A stretch of 5,540 nt of DNA, from assembly GCA_016302545.1 (NCBI GenBank), contig JAEDNK010000097.1, positions 1-5,540 of the forward strand, in the 5' to 3' direction. The notes under the pieces were generated by a model. It ran no database searches. It saw only the letters and a list, made by a program, of their open reading frames with translations, and was not told the DNA's origin. Each line of letters begins with the position of its first letter. Within the stretch, counting starts at the first letter, position 1. The stretch is from Bacillota bacterium. GTDB lineage: Bacteria; Bacillota; Clostridia; Peptostreptococcales; Anaerovoracaceae. Positions 1-5,307 of this stretch are shown piece by piece. Made by a program: the position numbers and the translations under genes.

Positions 1-243
1 ATCGTAATAATATGTTATTGCTGCAGCTGAACCAGGGTCTGCCTCTGACATATATGCTGCTACAGCAGCAGCCTTTGCAGCTCTTACGTTAGCATCATCT
101 GTAGCCTTTCTAGCATCATCAAGTTTACCAGTAAAGATAGGAATTGATACTGCTACCAGAATTGCGAGAATTGCTACTACGATAAGCAGTTCTGCCAGGG
201 TGAAGCCTTTTTTAGTGAGCTTCTTGTTCATTAATTTCATCAT
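1..243 (-). CDS. pilA: Major type IV prepilin, 5' part only (81 codons, runs off the window edge)
   Basis: This is the N-terminal part of a type IV pilin, the subunit that polymerises into the pilus fibre. Seen: a basic leader (MMKLMNKKLTKKG, 13 residues) ends in Gly13, followed by FTLAE, with the conserved Glu at +5 of the mature protein. A hydrophobic stretch follows (about residues 19-36, ending in IPIF), then an Ala-rich amphipathic helix with many Ala, Lys and Asp residues. Prepilin peptidase is expected to cut between Gly13 and Phe14. The start at 243 is preceded by GGAGG at 252-256 with 8 nt spacing; a second ATG follows directly and a third lies at codon 5, so the leader could be slightly shorter. 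It is the fourth gene of the pilB-pilT-pilC unit, 99 nt after pilC. Being last behind the machinery genes and having a strong ribosome site, it is probably the major pilin. The globular C-terminal domain is outside the window, so major versus minor status is inferred. Confidence 0.93.
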   Translation of the reverse strand, partial: MMKLMNKKLTKKGFTLAELLIVVAILAILVAVSIPIFTGKLDDARKATDDANVRAAKAAAVAAYMSEADPGSAAAITYYYD

Positions 244-276
244 TGTTTTTTCCTCCGTTTTTTAGAAATTTCCCTT

Positions 277-293
277 TATCCCTTTATGGGATA
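277..293 (-). other. Small hairpin in the prepilin 5' leader
   Basis: TATCCC (277-282) and GGGATA (288-293) form a 6-bp stem with a 5-nt loop, about 20 nt upstream of the prepilin ribosome site. No U-run follows directly in the minus direction, so it is not a classic terminator. It could protect the 5' end of a processed pilin transcript. A chance origin is possible at this size. Confidence 0.3.
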
Positions 294-313
294 TTAATGT
301 ACATTTATGCAAA

Positions 314-334
314 CGGCATAGGGTTATAATGCCG
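314..334 (-). terminator. Intercistronic stem-loop after pilC (weak terminator or processing hairpin)
   Basis: CGGCAT (314-319) and ATGCCG (329-334) form a perfect 6-bp stem with a 9-nt loop, starting 8 nt past the pilC stop. In the minus direction only a short TTT follows. It could be a leaky terminator or an RNA 3'-end stabiliser separating the machinery genes from the prepilin, which usually needs far more transcript. I see no convincing promoter in the remaining spacer. Confidence 0.35.
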
Positions 335-342
335 GATTTGAC

Positions 343-1551
343 TTAGATAAGATTGTAGACCGTAAACATAGGCAGGTAAATTGCTATGACTATGAATCCG
401 GCTATTCCTGTAAGAAACAGCAGCATGGTAGGTTCCAGCTTGCTGAGAGCCTTGGTTGTGGCATGCTGTGCCTCGTTATCGAAGTAGGTTCCTGTAGTTT
501 CCAAGGTCATCTCCAGTTCTCCCGTTTCTTCACCCAGAGCACACATCTCTACTAGAGTTTTAGGAAAGTACTTGCACTCTCTCATACAGTCTCCCAGTCG
601 CTTGCCCTCTTCTATGCTTCCTGTCATCCTTGAAGTCTCAAGTCCAAGTGTGTAGTTGTCCATAACCTGAGAAGTGATTTCCAGTGCATGTCCCACTGTC
701 AGTCCCGACCTGATGAGAGTCGCCATGGTATTGGCAAACTGTCCAGAGCCGTTAAGTTTATTGATTCTGCCAAGCACAGGTATCCTAAGCATGAATGAAC
801 TCCACCTCTCTCTGCCTTTTTCCGTATGTACCCAAAACCTGAAACCCATTATAAGAGCCAGGACTGCGATTATTATAAGTATTATGTTCTTGCTTAAAAA
901 GTTGGATGTGGCTATCAGACCTTTTGTTATGCCAGGCATTTCTCCGCCAAGGTCTGCGAAGGTCCCTGCCAGTGTAGGAACTACCTTGACCATAACTACC
1001 ATCAGTACTACCGCTGCTACGCAGAGCACAAAGATAGGATAGCTCATGGCCTGCTTTACCTTCTGCCTGGTCTTATATGCCTTTTCATAATATTTCTCCA
1101 AAGAGGCAAACGACTGGTCAATAGTTCCCGATTCCTCACCGGCTCTGATTGTTTCCACGAATGTTACCGGAAGCTCCTTGCAGTTTCTTTGAAAACTGGA
1201 TGCAATGCCGCTACCCTGCTGCACATCCGCAGCCGCCTTTTCCAGCATCTTCTTAAGCTTCTTATCCTGAGTCTGGTCCGTTATCAGCTCCATACACGTG
1301 GTGATAGGAACACCCGACTTGAGTATGATTGCAAACTGTGAGCACATGACAGAAAGAGCCTTGGTGTCGATTTTTTTGCTGCCGATTTCCATGGTCAGAA
1401 GATCCTTCTTTTCCTCGACAGGTTTTATCTGAAGGACTATGGGACAGGTCTGCTTGATTTTTTCTACTGCTGCGTATTCATCAACTGCCTGAACCACTCC
1501 GCGGGTCTTAGCCCCGTCGGCGGTCATAGCCCTGTAATGATAAGTTATCAC
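343..1551 (-). CDS. pilC: Type IV pilus inner-membrane platform protein PilC (GspF family)
   Basis: PilC is the polytopic membrane platform on which the PilB and PilT motors act and over which pilin subunits are loaded or removed. Seen: a short N-terminal beta region (ITYHYRAMTADGAKTRG), then two homologous T2SF repeats, roughly residues 65-195 and 268-398. Each repeat holds the family pattern FA..L.SG and GEE(S/T)G (QFAIILKSGVP with GEESGTID; QFANTMATLIRSGL with GEETGELE). Three hydrophobic segments lie near residues 172-196, 223-242 and 374-397. About 400 residues is normal for the family. The frame opens with TTG at 1557, but AGGAG at 1561-1565 is only 3 nt from that codon; GTG at 1551 lies 9 nt away, so I choose it (402 aa). 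The gene starts 44 nt after pilT and precedes the prepilin, as expected for a T4P operon. Nothing appears broken. Confidence 0.95.
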   Translation of the reverse strand: MITYHYRAMTADGAKTRGVVQAVDEYAAVEKIKQTCPIVLQIKPVEEKKDLLTMEIGSKKIDTKALSVMCSQFAIILKSGVPITTCMELITDQTQDKKLKKMLEKAAADVQQGSGIASSFQRNCKELPVTFVETIRAGEESGTIDQSFASLEKYYEKAYKTRQKVKQAMSYPIFVLCVAAVVLMVVMVKVVPTLAGTFADLGGEMPGITKGLIATSNFLSKNIILIIIAVLALIMGFRFWVHTEKGRERWSSFMLRIPVLGRINKLNGSGQFANTMATLIRSGLTVGHALEITSQVMDNYTLGLETSRMTGSIEEGKRLGDCMRECKYFPKTLVEMCALGEETGELEMTLETTGTYFDNEAQHATTKALSKLEPTMLLFLTGIAGFIVIAIYLPMFTVYNLI

Positions 1552-1560
1552 TGCCAAAAT

Positions 1561-1565
1561 CTCCT
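1561..1565 (-). promoter_or_regulatory. pilC ribosome binding site (decides between TTG and GTG start)
   Basis: The minus strand reads AGGAG here. It leaves 3 nt to the TTG at 1557 and 9 nt to the GTG at 1551. The latter is closer to usual spacing, which favours the GTG start. Confidence 0.6.
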
Positions 1566-1582
1566 TTCTGCCTTAATCTGTC

Positions 1583-1595
1583 CCTCGCTACGAGG
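1583..1595 (-). other. 5-bp GC-rich hairpin directly after the pilT stop
   Basis: CCTCG (1583-1587) and CGAGG (1591-1595) form a stem with a 3-nt loop, abutting the pilT TAG at 1596-1598. It lies in the 44-nt pilT-pilC gap, 18 nt upstream of the pilC ribosome site. It may mark an mRNA processing or stabilising point. It is short, so the call is tentative. Confidence 0.25.
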
Positions 1596-2642
1596 CTACA
1601 TACCGCTTCTTGACAGATATGACTTGTCGTTGGCGGCGTTGATGGCCGTTTCTCTTGATATGACGCCTGTCTGCACAAGCTTGATGAGGAAGTTGTCCAT
1701 GGTGATGCTTCCTTCCTTGGCTGAGCTGAGCATGGCCGATGTCATCTGCGGTGTCTTACCCTCTCTGATCAGGTTCTTTAAAGCGTTGGTCACTACCATA
1801 ACCTCGCAGGCTGCAACTCTGCCGCTGCCGTCTTTCTTAAGAAGGAGCTGCTGTGCCAGAACTGCATTCAGGCATCCCGAAAGCTGCAGTCTGATCTGCT
1901 GCTGACGCTCTGCCGGGAAGACATCCACAATACGGTCGATGGAGTCCACCGCCGAGTTGGTGTGGAGTGTGGCGAATACCAGGTGACCTGTCTCTGCCGC
2001 TGTAAGGGCGGTTTCGATGGTCTCAAGGTCACGCATTTCGCCTATGAGGATTACATCCGGGTCCTCTCTGAGTATGGCTCTCAGACCCTCGGCATAGGAA
2101 GCGGTGTCCTTGCCGATTTCTCTCTGGTTGATGAGACACATATCCGGCTTATAGATGTACTCTATTGGGTCCTCAAGGGTGATGATGTGTTCCCTCCTGC
2201 TGTGATTTATCTTATCCAGTATGGCTGCCAAGGTGGTGGATTTACCGCTTCCTGTTTCGCCTGTTACCAGAATGATTCCTTTTTGCCAGGTGCTGAACTG
2301 CTCTACTACCGGCGGAAGTCCCAATACTGAAATATCGGGGATTCTGTCGTTTAGAATACGGATGGCCGCCGAAAGGCTTCCCTGCTGGCGGAAAAGGTTT
2401 ATTCTCACTCTGTGGCCAGCAATGGTTGCTGCCAGGTCAAGTTCACCTTTATGTGCAATGGATTCGTAGTCATCCCCGGCCAGGGCCTTTCCTACTGCTT
2501 CGCAGTCCTCATCTGTAAGGATATGGTCATCTGCATCATGAAGCTGTCCGTTGATTCTCAATTTTACCGGTACGCCGCATACCACGTGTATGTCCGAGGT
2601 TCCTCTGGCGGCTGCATCAGCTACTAATTTTTCAATATCCAT
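1596..2642 (-). CDS. pilT: Type IV pilus retraction ATPase PilT
   Basis: PilT is the cytoplasmic hexameric ATPase that powers pilus retraction and so twitching or DNA and surface pulling. Seen in 348 aa: an N-terminal PAS-like region with the typical DIHV (17-20) and LRINGQL (28-34); Walker A GETGSGKST (128-136); Asp-box and Walker B LREDPDVILIGEMRD (191-205, catalytic Glu202); His-box GHLVFATLHTN (219-229); and ALKNLIREGKTPQM (287-300), matching the AIRNLIRE motif that marks PilT rather than PilB. It lacks the MshEN domain and the four-cysteine insertion present in the neighbouring PilB. ATG at 2642 is preceded by AGGAG at 2648-2652 (5 nt spacing). Length is normal. It lies 236 nt downstream of pilB behind a repeat-rich spacer and 44 nt upstream of pilC, probably co-transcribed. 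Confidence 0.96.
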   Translation of the reverse strand: MDIEKLVADAAARGTSDIHVVCGVPVKLRINGQLHDADDHILTDEDCEAVGKALAGDDYESIAHKGELDLAATIAGHRVRINLFRQQGSLSAAIRILNDRIPDISVLGLPPVVEQFSTWQKGIILVTGETGSGKSTTLAAILDKINHSRREHIITLEDPIEYIYKPDMCLINQREIGKDTASYAEGLRAILREDPDVILIGEMRDLETIETALTAAETGHLVFATLHTNSAVDSIDRIVDVFPAERQQQIRLQLSGCLNAVLAQQLLLKKDGSGRVAACEVMVVTNALKNLIREGKTPQMTSAMLSSAKEGSITMDNFLIKLVQTGVISRETAINAANDKSYLSRSGM

Positions 2643-2668
2643 GTTTTCTCCTAATCTGCATCTACTAC

Positions 2669-2746
2669 TGGCGCTTGTCTGGCGTTGTTTGATGTTTTTG
2701 GCGCTGTCTGGCGTTGTATGGCGTCCGACGTTGTATGGCGTTGTAA
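2669..2746. repeat. Degenerate ~10-bp tandem repeat array (TGGCGTTGTA-like) upstream of pilT
   Basis: Units of the form TGGCG(T/C)TGT(A/C/T) occur at about 2669, 2680, 2699, 2709, 2719 (interrupted) and 2737, several directly abutting with a 10-11 nt period. GTTGT cores lie at 2684-2688, 2713-2717, 2730-2734 and 2740-2744. On the minus strand this is transcribed leader about 25-105 nt upstream of the pilT start. The rest of the window shows no such array. Function unknown; a period near one helical turn would suit a protein-binding array, but slippage-derived junk is equally possible. Confidence 0.6.
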
Positions 2747-2858
2747 AAAATTAATCAAAACGATTATTTTTACAACATGACACTCTTTAACTCCCGAAAA
2801 TCGGTCTTTCTGACCGAAAATGTTGTAACAAAAGCAACCATCATCGATTTTTTACAAC
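2740..2858. repeat. Inverted-repeat element, MITE-like, in the pilB-pilT spacer
   Basis: GTTGTAAAAAAT at 2740-2751 is exactly inverted at 2847-2858, giving 12-bp termini around 119 bp. Inside are two further half-sites: TTACAAC at 2770-2776 and GTTGTAA at 2822-2828. These allow two separate hairpins: 2740-2776 (stem GTTGTAAAAA plus a TAATC/GATTA inner stem after a 2-nt bulge) and 2819-2861 (perfect 10-bp AATGTTGTAA stem with a 23-nt loop). I see no clear target-site duplication. It may be a small non-autonomous mobile element, a structured mRNA leader, or paired binding sites. Confidence 0.5.
2797..2817 (-). terminator. Possible attenuator hairpin between pilB and pilT
   Basis: TCGGTC (2801-2806) and GACCGA (2812-2817) form a 6-bp stem with a 5-nt loop. 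Read in the minus direction the stem is followed directly by TTTT (2797-2800). It lies 62 nt past the pilB stop, inside the inverted-repeat element. The short U-run suggests at best partial termination, which would lower pilT relative to pilB. Confidence 0.35.
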
Positions 2859-2878
2859 ATTCAGCTTTTAAGTCGTCC

Positions 2879-4591
2879 CTAATCTGTATGACTGATGGTT
2901 CTGCAGACTTCCTCTACGGTGGTGATGCCCTGAGCAACCAGCCTGCGGGCGTTTTCCATCATAGGGACGAAATCTGTCCTGTTTACTATATCCATCAGTT
3001 CCTGCTTGTCCTTGCCGTGGGTGATGGCGGTTCTGATCTCATCATTAAAGGTGAGTATTTCAAATACGCCTGTTCTGCCCTTATAGCCTGAGTCAAAGCA
3101 TACAGGGCAGCCTTTTCCATGTACGAAACGTCTTGTATCTGCACCGGCTCTGACTGCTTCCTCAGTCTGAGGCTCTATTCCCGCTATGCCGCACATTGTG
3201 GCATCCGGTATGTAGGTTTCTCTGCAGTTGGTGCAGACTTTACGAAGAAGTCTCTGAGAAATAACTCCTCTTATGCCTCCGCTGATGAGGTAAGGCTCCA
3301 CGCCCATATCTCTCAATCTATCAATAGCCGAAATGGCGTCTTCGGTATGTATTGTACTTATTACCAGGTGACCTGTCATTGCGGCTCTCATGGCGATTTC
3401 GGCGGTTTCGCCGTCTCTGATTTCGCCGACGCAGATGATATCCGGGTCCTGTCTCAAAATGGCTCTAAGACCGTTAGCAAAGGTCATACCCGTCTTTTCA
3501 TTTATCTGCACCTGTGTGATTCCGTCTATGTTGTATTCAACCGGGTCTTCAAGGGTAATGAGGTTGGTGGCCTCGCTGCGGAGCTCCTTTATCATGGTGT
3601 ACATGGTGGAGGATTTACCGCTTCCTGTAGGACCTACGATGAGGATTACGCCGCTGGTATGAGACATAAGCCTGTCAAGGCGGGCTGATTCTGCAGACTG
3701 CATACCTATTCCTGCTCTGTCCAGCATTCCCTCGTCACGATTCAAAAGTCTTATTACAACCTTTTCCCCGTAAATTGTCGGCAGCGTGGACATACGCAAA
3801 TCCACATCCTTTCCCTTAAGGCGAACTTCGCTTCGCCCGTCCTGAGGGATTCTTCTCTCGGAAATATCCATCTTGCCCATTACCTTCAGTCGGGAAATTA
3901 CCGAGTCCTGAAGGTCTGACGGTATATCAAGAATTCTGTGCAGTCTGCCGTCGATTCTCATTCGAATTACCATTTCCTGGACAGACGGCTCAAAATGTAT
4001 GTCACTGGCATTCTCTGTTACTGCACGCTCAATGATGGAGTTGACCAGTCTGATAGTCGGTGCTGCATCTTCGGTGGGGGTGTCCTGCCGCTCTGTCGCT
4101 TCACCCTCTGTCGGCTTAAAGCCTGCCTCCTGCCTCATCTGTGACATTGCTCTGGCTGCACCCTCGTTTCCGTAAAGTGAGCTGATGGCTCTGTCCACTG
4201 CATTTTCCGTGGAAATCATCGGCACTACTTTCTTTTTAGTAGCTCCTTTTACCTCTTCTATTGCCATAAAGTTCAATGGGTCCTTCATGGCGAGGTATAG
4301 TGTGTCTTTTATCAGTTTAACCGGCACTACGCCGTATTTCTTCGCAATTGTCTTAGGGAGCTGCTCTACCATCTCAGGCTCGATGACTATCTTGCTGAGG
4401 TCGATAAAGTCAATACCAAGCTGCATACAAAGTGCATCGATAAGGTGGGTTTCAGTTATATAGCCTTCGTCGATGAGCACCTTGCCCAGTCGGTCTTTTC
4501 GCTCTTTTTGTATTTTCAGCGCTTCCTCAAGGTCTGATTCGGTGATCATTCCAGCTGCCAGAAGCAGGTCTCCCAATCTCTTATATTTCAT
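2879..4591 (-). CDS. pilB: Type IV pilus extension ATPase PilB with tandem c-di-GMP-binding MshEN motifs
   Basis: PilB is the cytoplasmic hexameric motor that drives pilus extension on the PilC platform. Seen (570-aa numbering from the start chosen here): two MshEN-type 24-residue motifs at about 5-28 and 34-57, each RLG...G(M/Y)IT...L...AL..Q, separated by 5 residues; an acidic linker near 157-176; an N2 domain with SDIHFEP (196-202); Walker A GPTGSGKS (320-327); Asp-box and Walker B RQDPDIICVGEIRD (380-393, catalytic Glu390); His-box GHLVISTIHTED (407-418); and a four-cysteine metal site (Cys453, Cys456, Cys495, Cys498) typical of PilB/GspE. An upstream in-frame ATG at 4603 has no ribosome site, whereas ATG at 4591 has GAGG 6 nt away and begins at the family's usual KRLGDLL. 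It is the first gene of the operon, behind a strong promoter. GspE of type II secretion is the alternative, but the adjacent pilT argues for a pilus. Confidence 0.96.
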   Translation of the reverse strand: MKYKRLGDLLLAAGMITESDLEEALKIQKERKDRLGKVLIDEGYITETHLIDALCMQLGIDFIDLSKIVIEPEMVEQLPKTIAKKYGVVPVKLIKDTLYLAMKDPLNFMAIEEVKGATKKKVVPMISTENAVDRAISSLYGNEGAARAMSQMRQEAGFKPTEGEATERQDTPTEDAAPTIRLVNSIIERAVTENASDIHFEPSVQEMVIRMRIDGRLHRILDIPSDLQDSVISRLKVMGKMDISERRIPQDGRSEVRLKGKDVDLRMSTLPTIYGEKVVIRLLNRDEGMLDRAGIGMQSAESARLDRLMSHTSGVILIVGPTGSGKSSTMYTMIKELRSEATNLITLEDPVEYNIDGITQVQINEKTGMTFANGLRAILRQDPDIICVGEIRDGETAEIAMRAAMTGHLVISTIHTEDAISAIDRLRDMGVEPYLISGGIRGVISQRLLRKVCTNCRETYIPDATMCGIAGIEPQTEEAVRAGADTRRFVHGKGCPVCFDSGYKGRTGVFEILTFNDEIRTAITHGKDKQELMDIVNRTDFVPMMENARRLVAQGITTVEEVCRTISHTD

Positions 4592-4596
4592 GTATA

Positions 4597-4601
4597 TCCT
4601 C
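4597..4601 (-). promoter_or_regulatory. pilB ribosome binding site (decides the start)
   Basis: The minus strand reads GAGGA here, leaving 6 nt between GAGG and the ATG at 4591. It overlaps the G of an upstream in-frame ATG at 4603, which itself lacks any purine-rich site. This supports the shorter 570-residue protein. Confidence 0.7.
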
Positions 4602-4634
4602 ATTTGGGTTATATTTCGCCCAGTGTATATTTTC

Positions 4635-4647
4635 TGTTAATTTAACA
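4635..4647. promoter_or_regulatory. Perfect dyad TGTTAA-T-TTAACA at the expected pilB transcription start
   Basis: Six-base arms around a single central T form a perfect palindrome, 4 nt downstream of the pilB -10 box, so it should cover the +1 position. A repressor bound here would block initiation. AT-rich 6-bp dyads can arise by chance, so this is weaker than the dyad at 4676-4694. Confidence 0.35.
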
Positions 4648-4651
4648 ACTC

Positions 4652-4680
4652 ATTATAACCTTTTTTCTCCCTTTTTTCAA
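4652..4680 (-). promoter_or_regulatory. Sigma-A type promoter of the pilB operon
   Basis: On the minus strand: -35 TTGAAA (4680-4675), a 17-nt spacer, and -10 TATAAT (4657-4652), i.e. 5/6 and 6/6 matches to the housekeeping consensus. Transcription should start near 4645, giving a leader of about 54 nt before the pilB ATG at 4591. The leader is too short for a riboswitch. This is the best promoter in the window. Confidence 0.85.
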
Positions 4681-4694
4681 CTAAATTAGTTGAA
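4676..4694. promoter_or_regulatory. Perfect 9-bp-arm dyad overlapping the pilB -35 box: candidate operator
   Basis: TTCAACTAA (4676-4684), one central A (4685) and TTAGTTGAA (4686-4694) form a perfect 19-bp palindrome. Its left arm overlaps five of the six -35 bases (4675-4680) of the pilB promoter. The position suits a dimeric transcription factor that represses by occluding the -35 or activates from just upstream. It sits between two divergent genes and could affect both. Confidence 0.55.
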
Positions 4695-4728
4695 TTCAAG
4701 GTTTATTTTTCTGTTTTTTTCATTTTTC

Positions 4729-4757
4729 TTGCATCCTCGACAAAATCGGGTTATACT
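4729..4757 (+). promoter_or_regulatory. Candidate promoter of the divergent prepilin-like gene
   Basis: A -10-like TATACT (4752-4757, 5/6) is preceded at 17 nt by TTGCAT (4729-4734, only 3/6 of TTGACA). T-rich DNA at about 4701-4728 lies just upstream and could act like an UP element. Start would be near 4764, giving a leader of about 48 nt. The weak -35 hints at modest or activator-dependent expression. Confidence 0.5.
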
Positions 4758-4811
4758 AATTTATATTTGTATATCTATATTTTTTGACAAATTTTTAGCG
4801 GAAAAGTTTCA

Positions 4812-5228
4812 ATGAATAAATTAAAAAGTTTTTGTAAATTTAATAGATTTAATGGTTCTGCGGATAAAGACGGCGAGCATAGCATAAAGCATGACAAACG
4901 GGGATTCACCTTGGCTGAGCTTCTTATTACGGTGGCTATTCTTGCTATCGTGGTTGCTGTGGCTATACCTATGCTTAATTCGCACCGCGATGAGGCTAAA
5001 GAGTCTGTATGTCTTACCAACCGCACCTCTTTCGAGCAGGCTCTGACTATTCAGCAGATGATGCACAAGAATAATCCTTCATGGGCAGTGACCGGTTTGC
5101 CAGGTTACTTCGACGCTCACAAAGAGGAATACAAGTGCCCTTCAGACGGAAGTTATTCACTTGAGATGACCACTGACGGCGAACTGGTTGTTAAATGTTC
5201 GGTTCACGGGGCATCGACGTCTGAATAA
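4812..5228 (+). CDS. Prepilin-like protein with long leader and C-terminal Cys motif (minor pilin candidate)
   Basis: This 138-aa protein carries a prepilin signal: basic KRG (29-31) then FTLAE, with Glu36 at +5 and a hydrophobic helix to about residue 54 (ending IPML). Cleavage is expected after Gly31, leaving a 107-residue mature protein. The leader is unusually long (31 residues), polar and Lys-rich, with no in-frame ATG, GTG or TTG that would shorten it. The C-terminus has KCPSDGSYSLE (108-118) and VVKCSVHG (126-133), a paired-cysteine CPxxGxY...CSxHG ending that I recognise from clostridial prepilins and pseudopilins; Cys109 and Cys129 could form a disulfide or bind metal. Cys67 lies just after the helix. 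Ribosome site is weak (GCGGAAAAG, 4798-4806). Transcribed away from pilB. Probably a minor, initiating or tip pilin, but this is inferred from its size, isolation and weak expression signals. Confidence 0.88.
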   Translation: MNKLKSFCKFNRFNGSADKDGEHSIKHDKRGFTLAELLITVAILAIVVAVAIPMLNSHRDEAKESVCLTNRTSFEQALTIQQMMHKNNPSWAVTGLPGYFDAHKEEYKCPSDGSYSLEMTTDGELVVKCSVHGASTSE

Positions 5229-5247
5229 GATTATGTCACAAATGTTA

Positions 5248-5280
5248 AAATCCCAGAGGACTATCCATCTTCCGGGATTT
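5248..5280. terminator. Stem-loop between convergent genes, possible bidirectional terminator
   Basis: AAATCCC (5248-5254) pairs with GGGATTT (5274-5280). The stem extends inward to about 13 positions with one A-C mismatch and one G-U wobble, leaving a 7-nt loop. It begins 19 nt past the prepilin-like stop. In the plus direction ATATTTGTCTT follows; in the minus direction TTTT lies at the stem foot. It suits ending both the prepilin gene and anything reading leftward through the nuclease remnant. Confidence 0.5.
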
Positions 5281-5307
5281 ATATTTGTCTTAATCGTATT
5301 CTTTTAT

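Noticed and set aside
1970..2250. DNA similarity between pilT (around 1977-2250) and pilB (around 3362-3625), e.g. both contain TACCAGGTGACCTGTC
   Set aside because: Explained by paralogous ATPase motifs (His-box, Asp-box, Walker A), not by a recent duplication or a mobile repeat.
2765..2845. Minus-strand 24-codon frame (MMVAFVTTFSVRKTDF...) in the pilB-pilT spacer
   Set aside because: No ribosome site, ends within the inverted repeats, and the protein resembles nothing I know. More likely repeat-derived.
2777..3091. Plus-strand open frame of 104 codons over the pilB 3' end and spacer
   Set aside because: Lies antisense to pilB, has no ribosome site and shows no recognisable domain; a shadow of pilB codon structure.
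3119..3688. Plus-strand open frame of 189 codons inside pilB
   Set aside because: Antisense to the highly conserved ATPase core; composition follows the opposite strand's codons. The longest shadow, but still a shadow.
4604..4651. c-di-GMP riboswitch upstream of pilB, as known before some clostridial pilus genes
   Set aside because: The expected leader is only about 54 nt and shows no riboswitch core; c-di-GMP control is instead suggested at protein level by the MshEN motifs.
4784..4789. Perfect TTGACA as a -35 box for the prepilin-like gene
   Set aside because: It is only 22 nt before the ATG, so its -10 would fall at the start codon (TTTCAA); the pair at 4729-4757 fits better.
4760..4790. 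Second minus-strand promoter for pilB (TTGTCA with TATAAA)
   Set aside because: Spacing is 19 nt with TATAAA and the matching 17-nt alternative has a poor -10. The promoter at 4652-4680 is clearly better.
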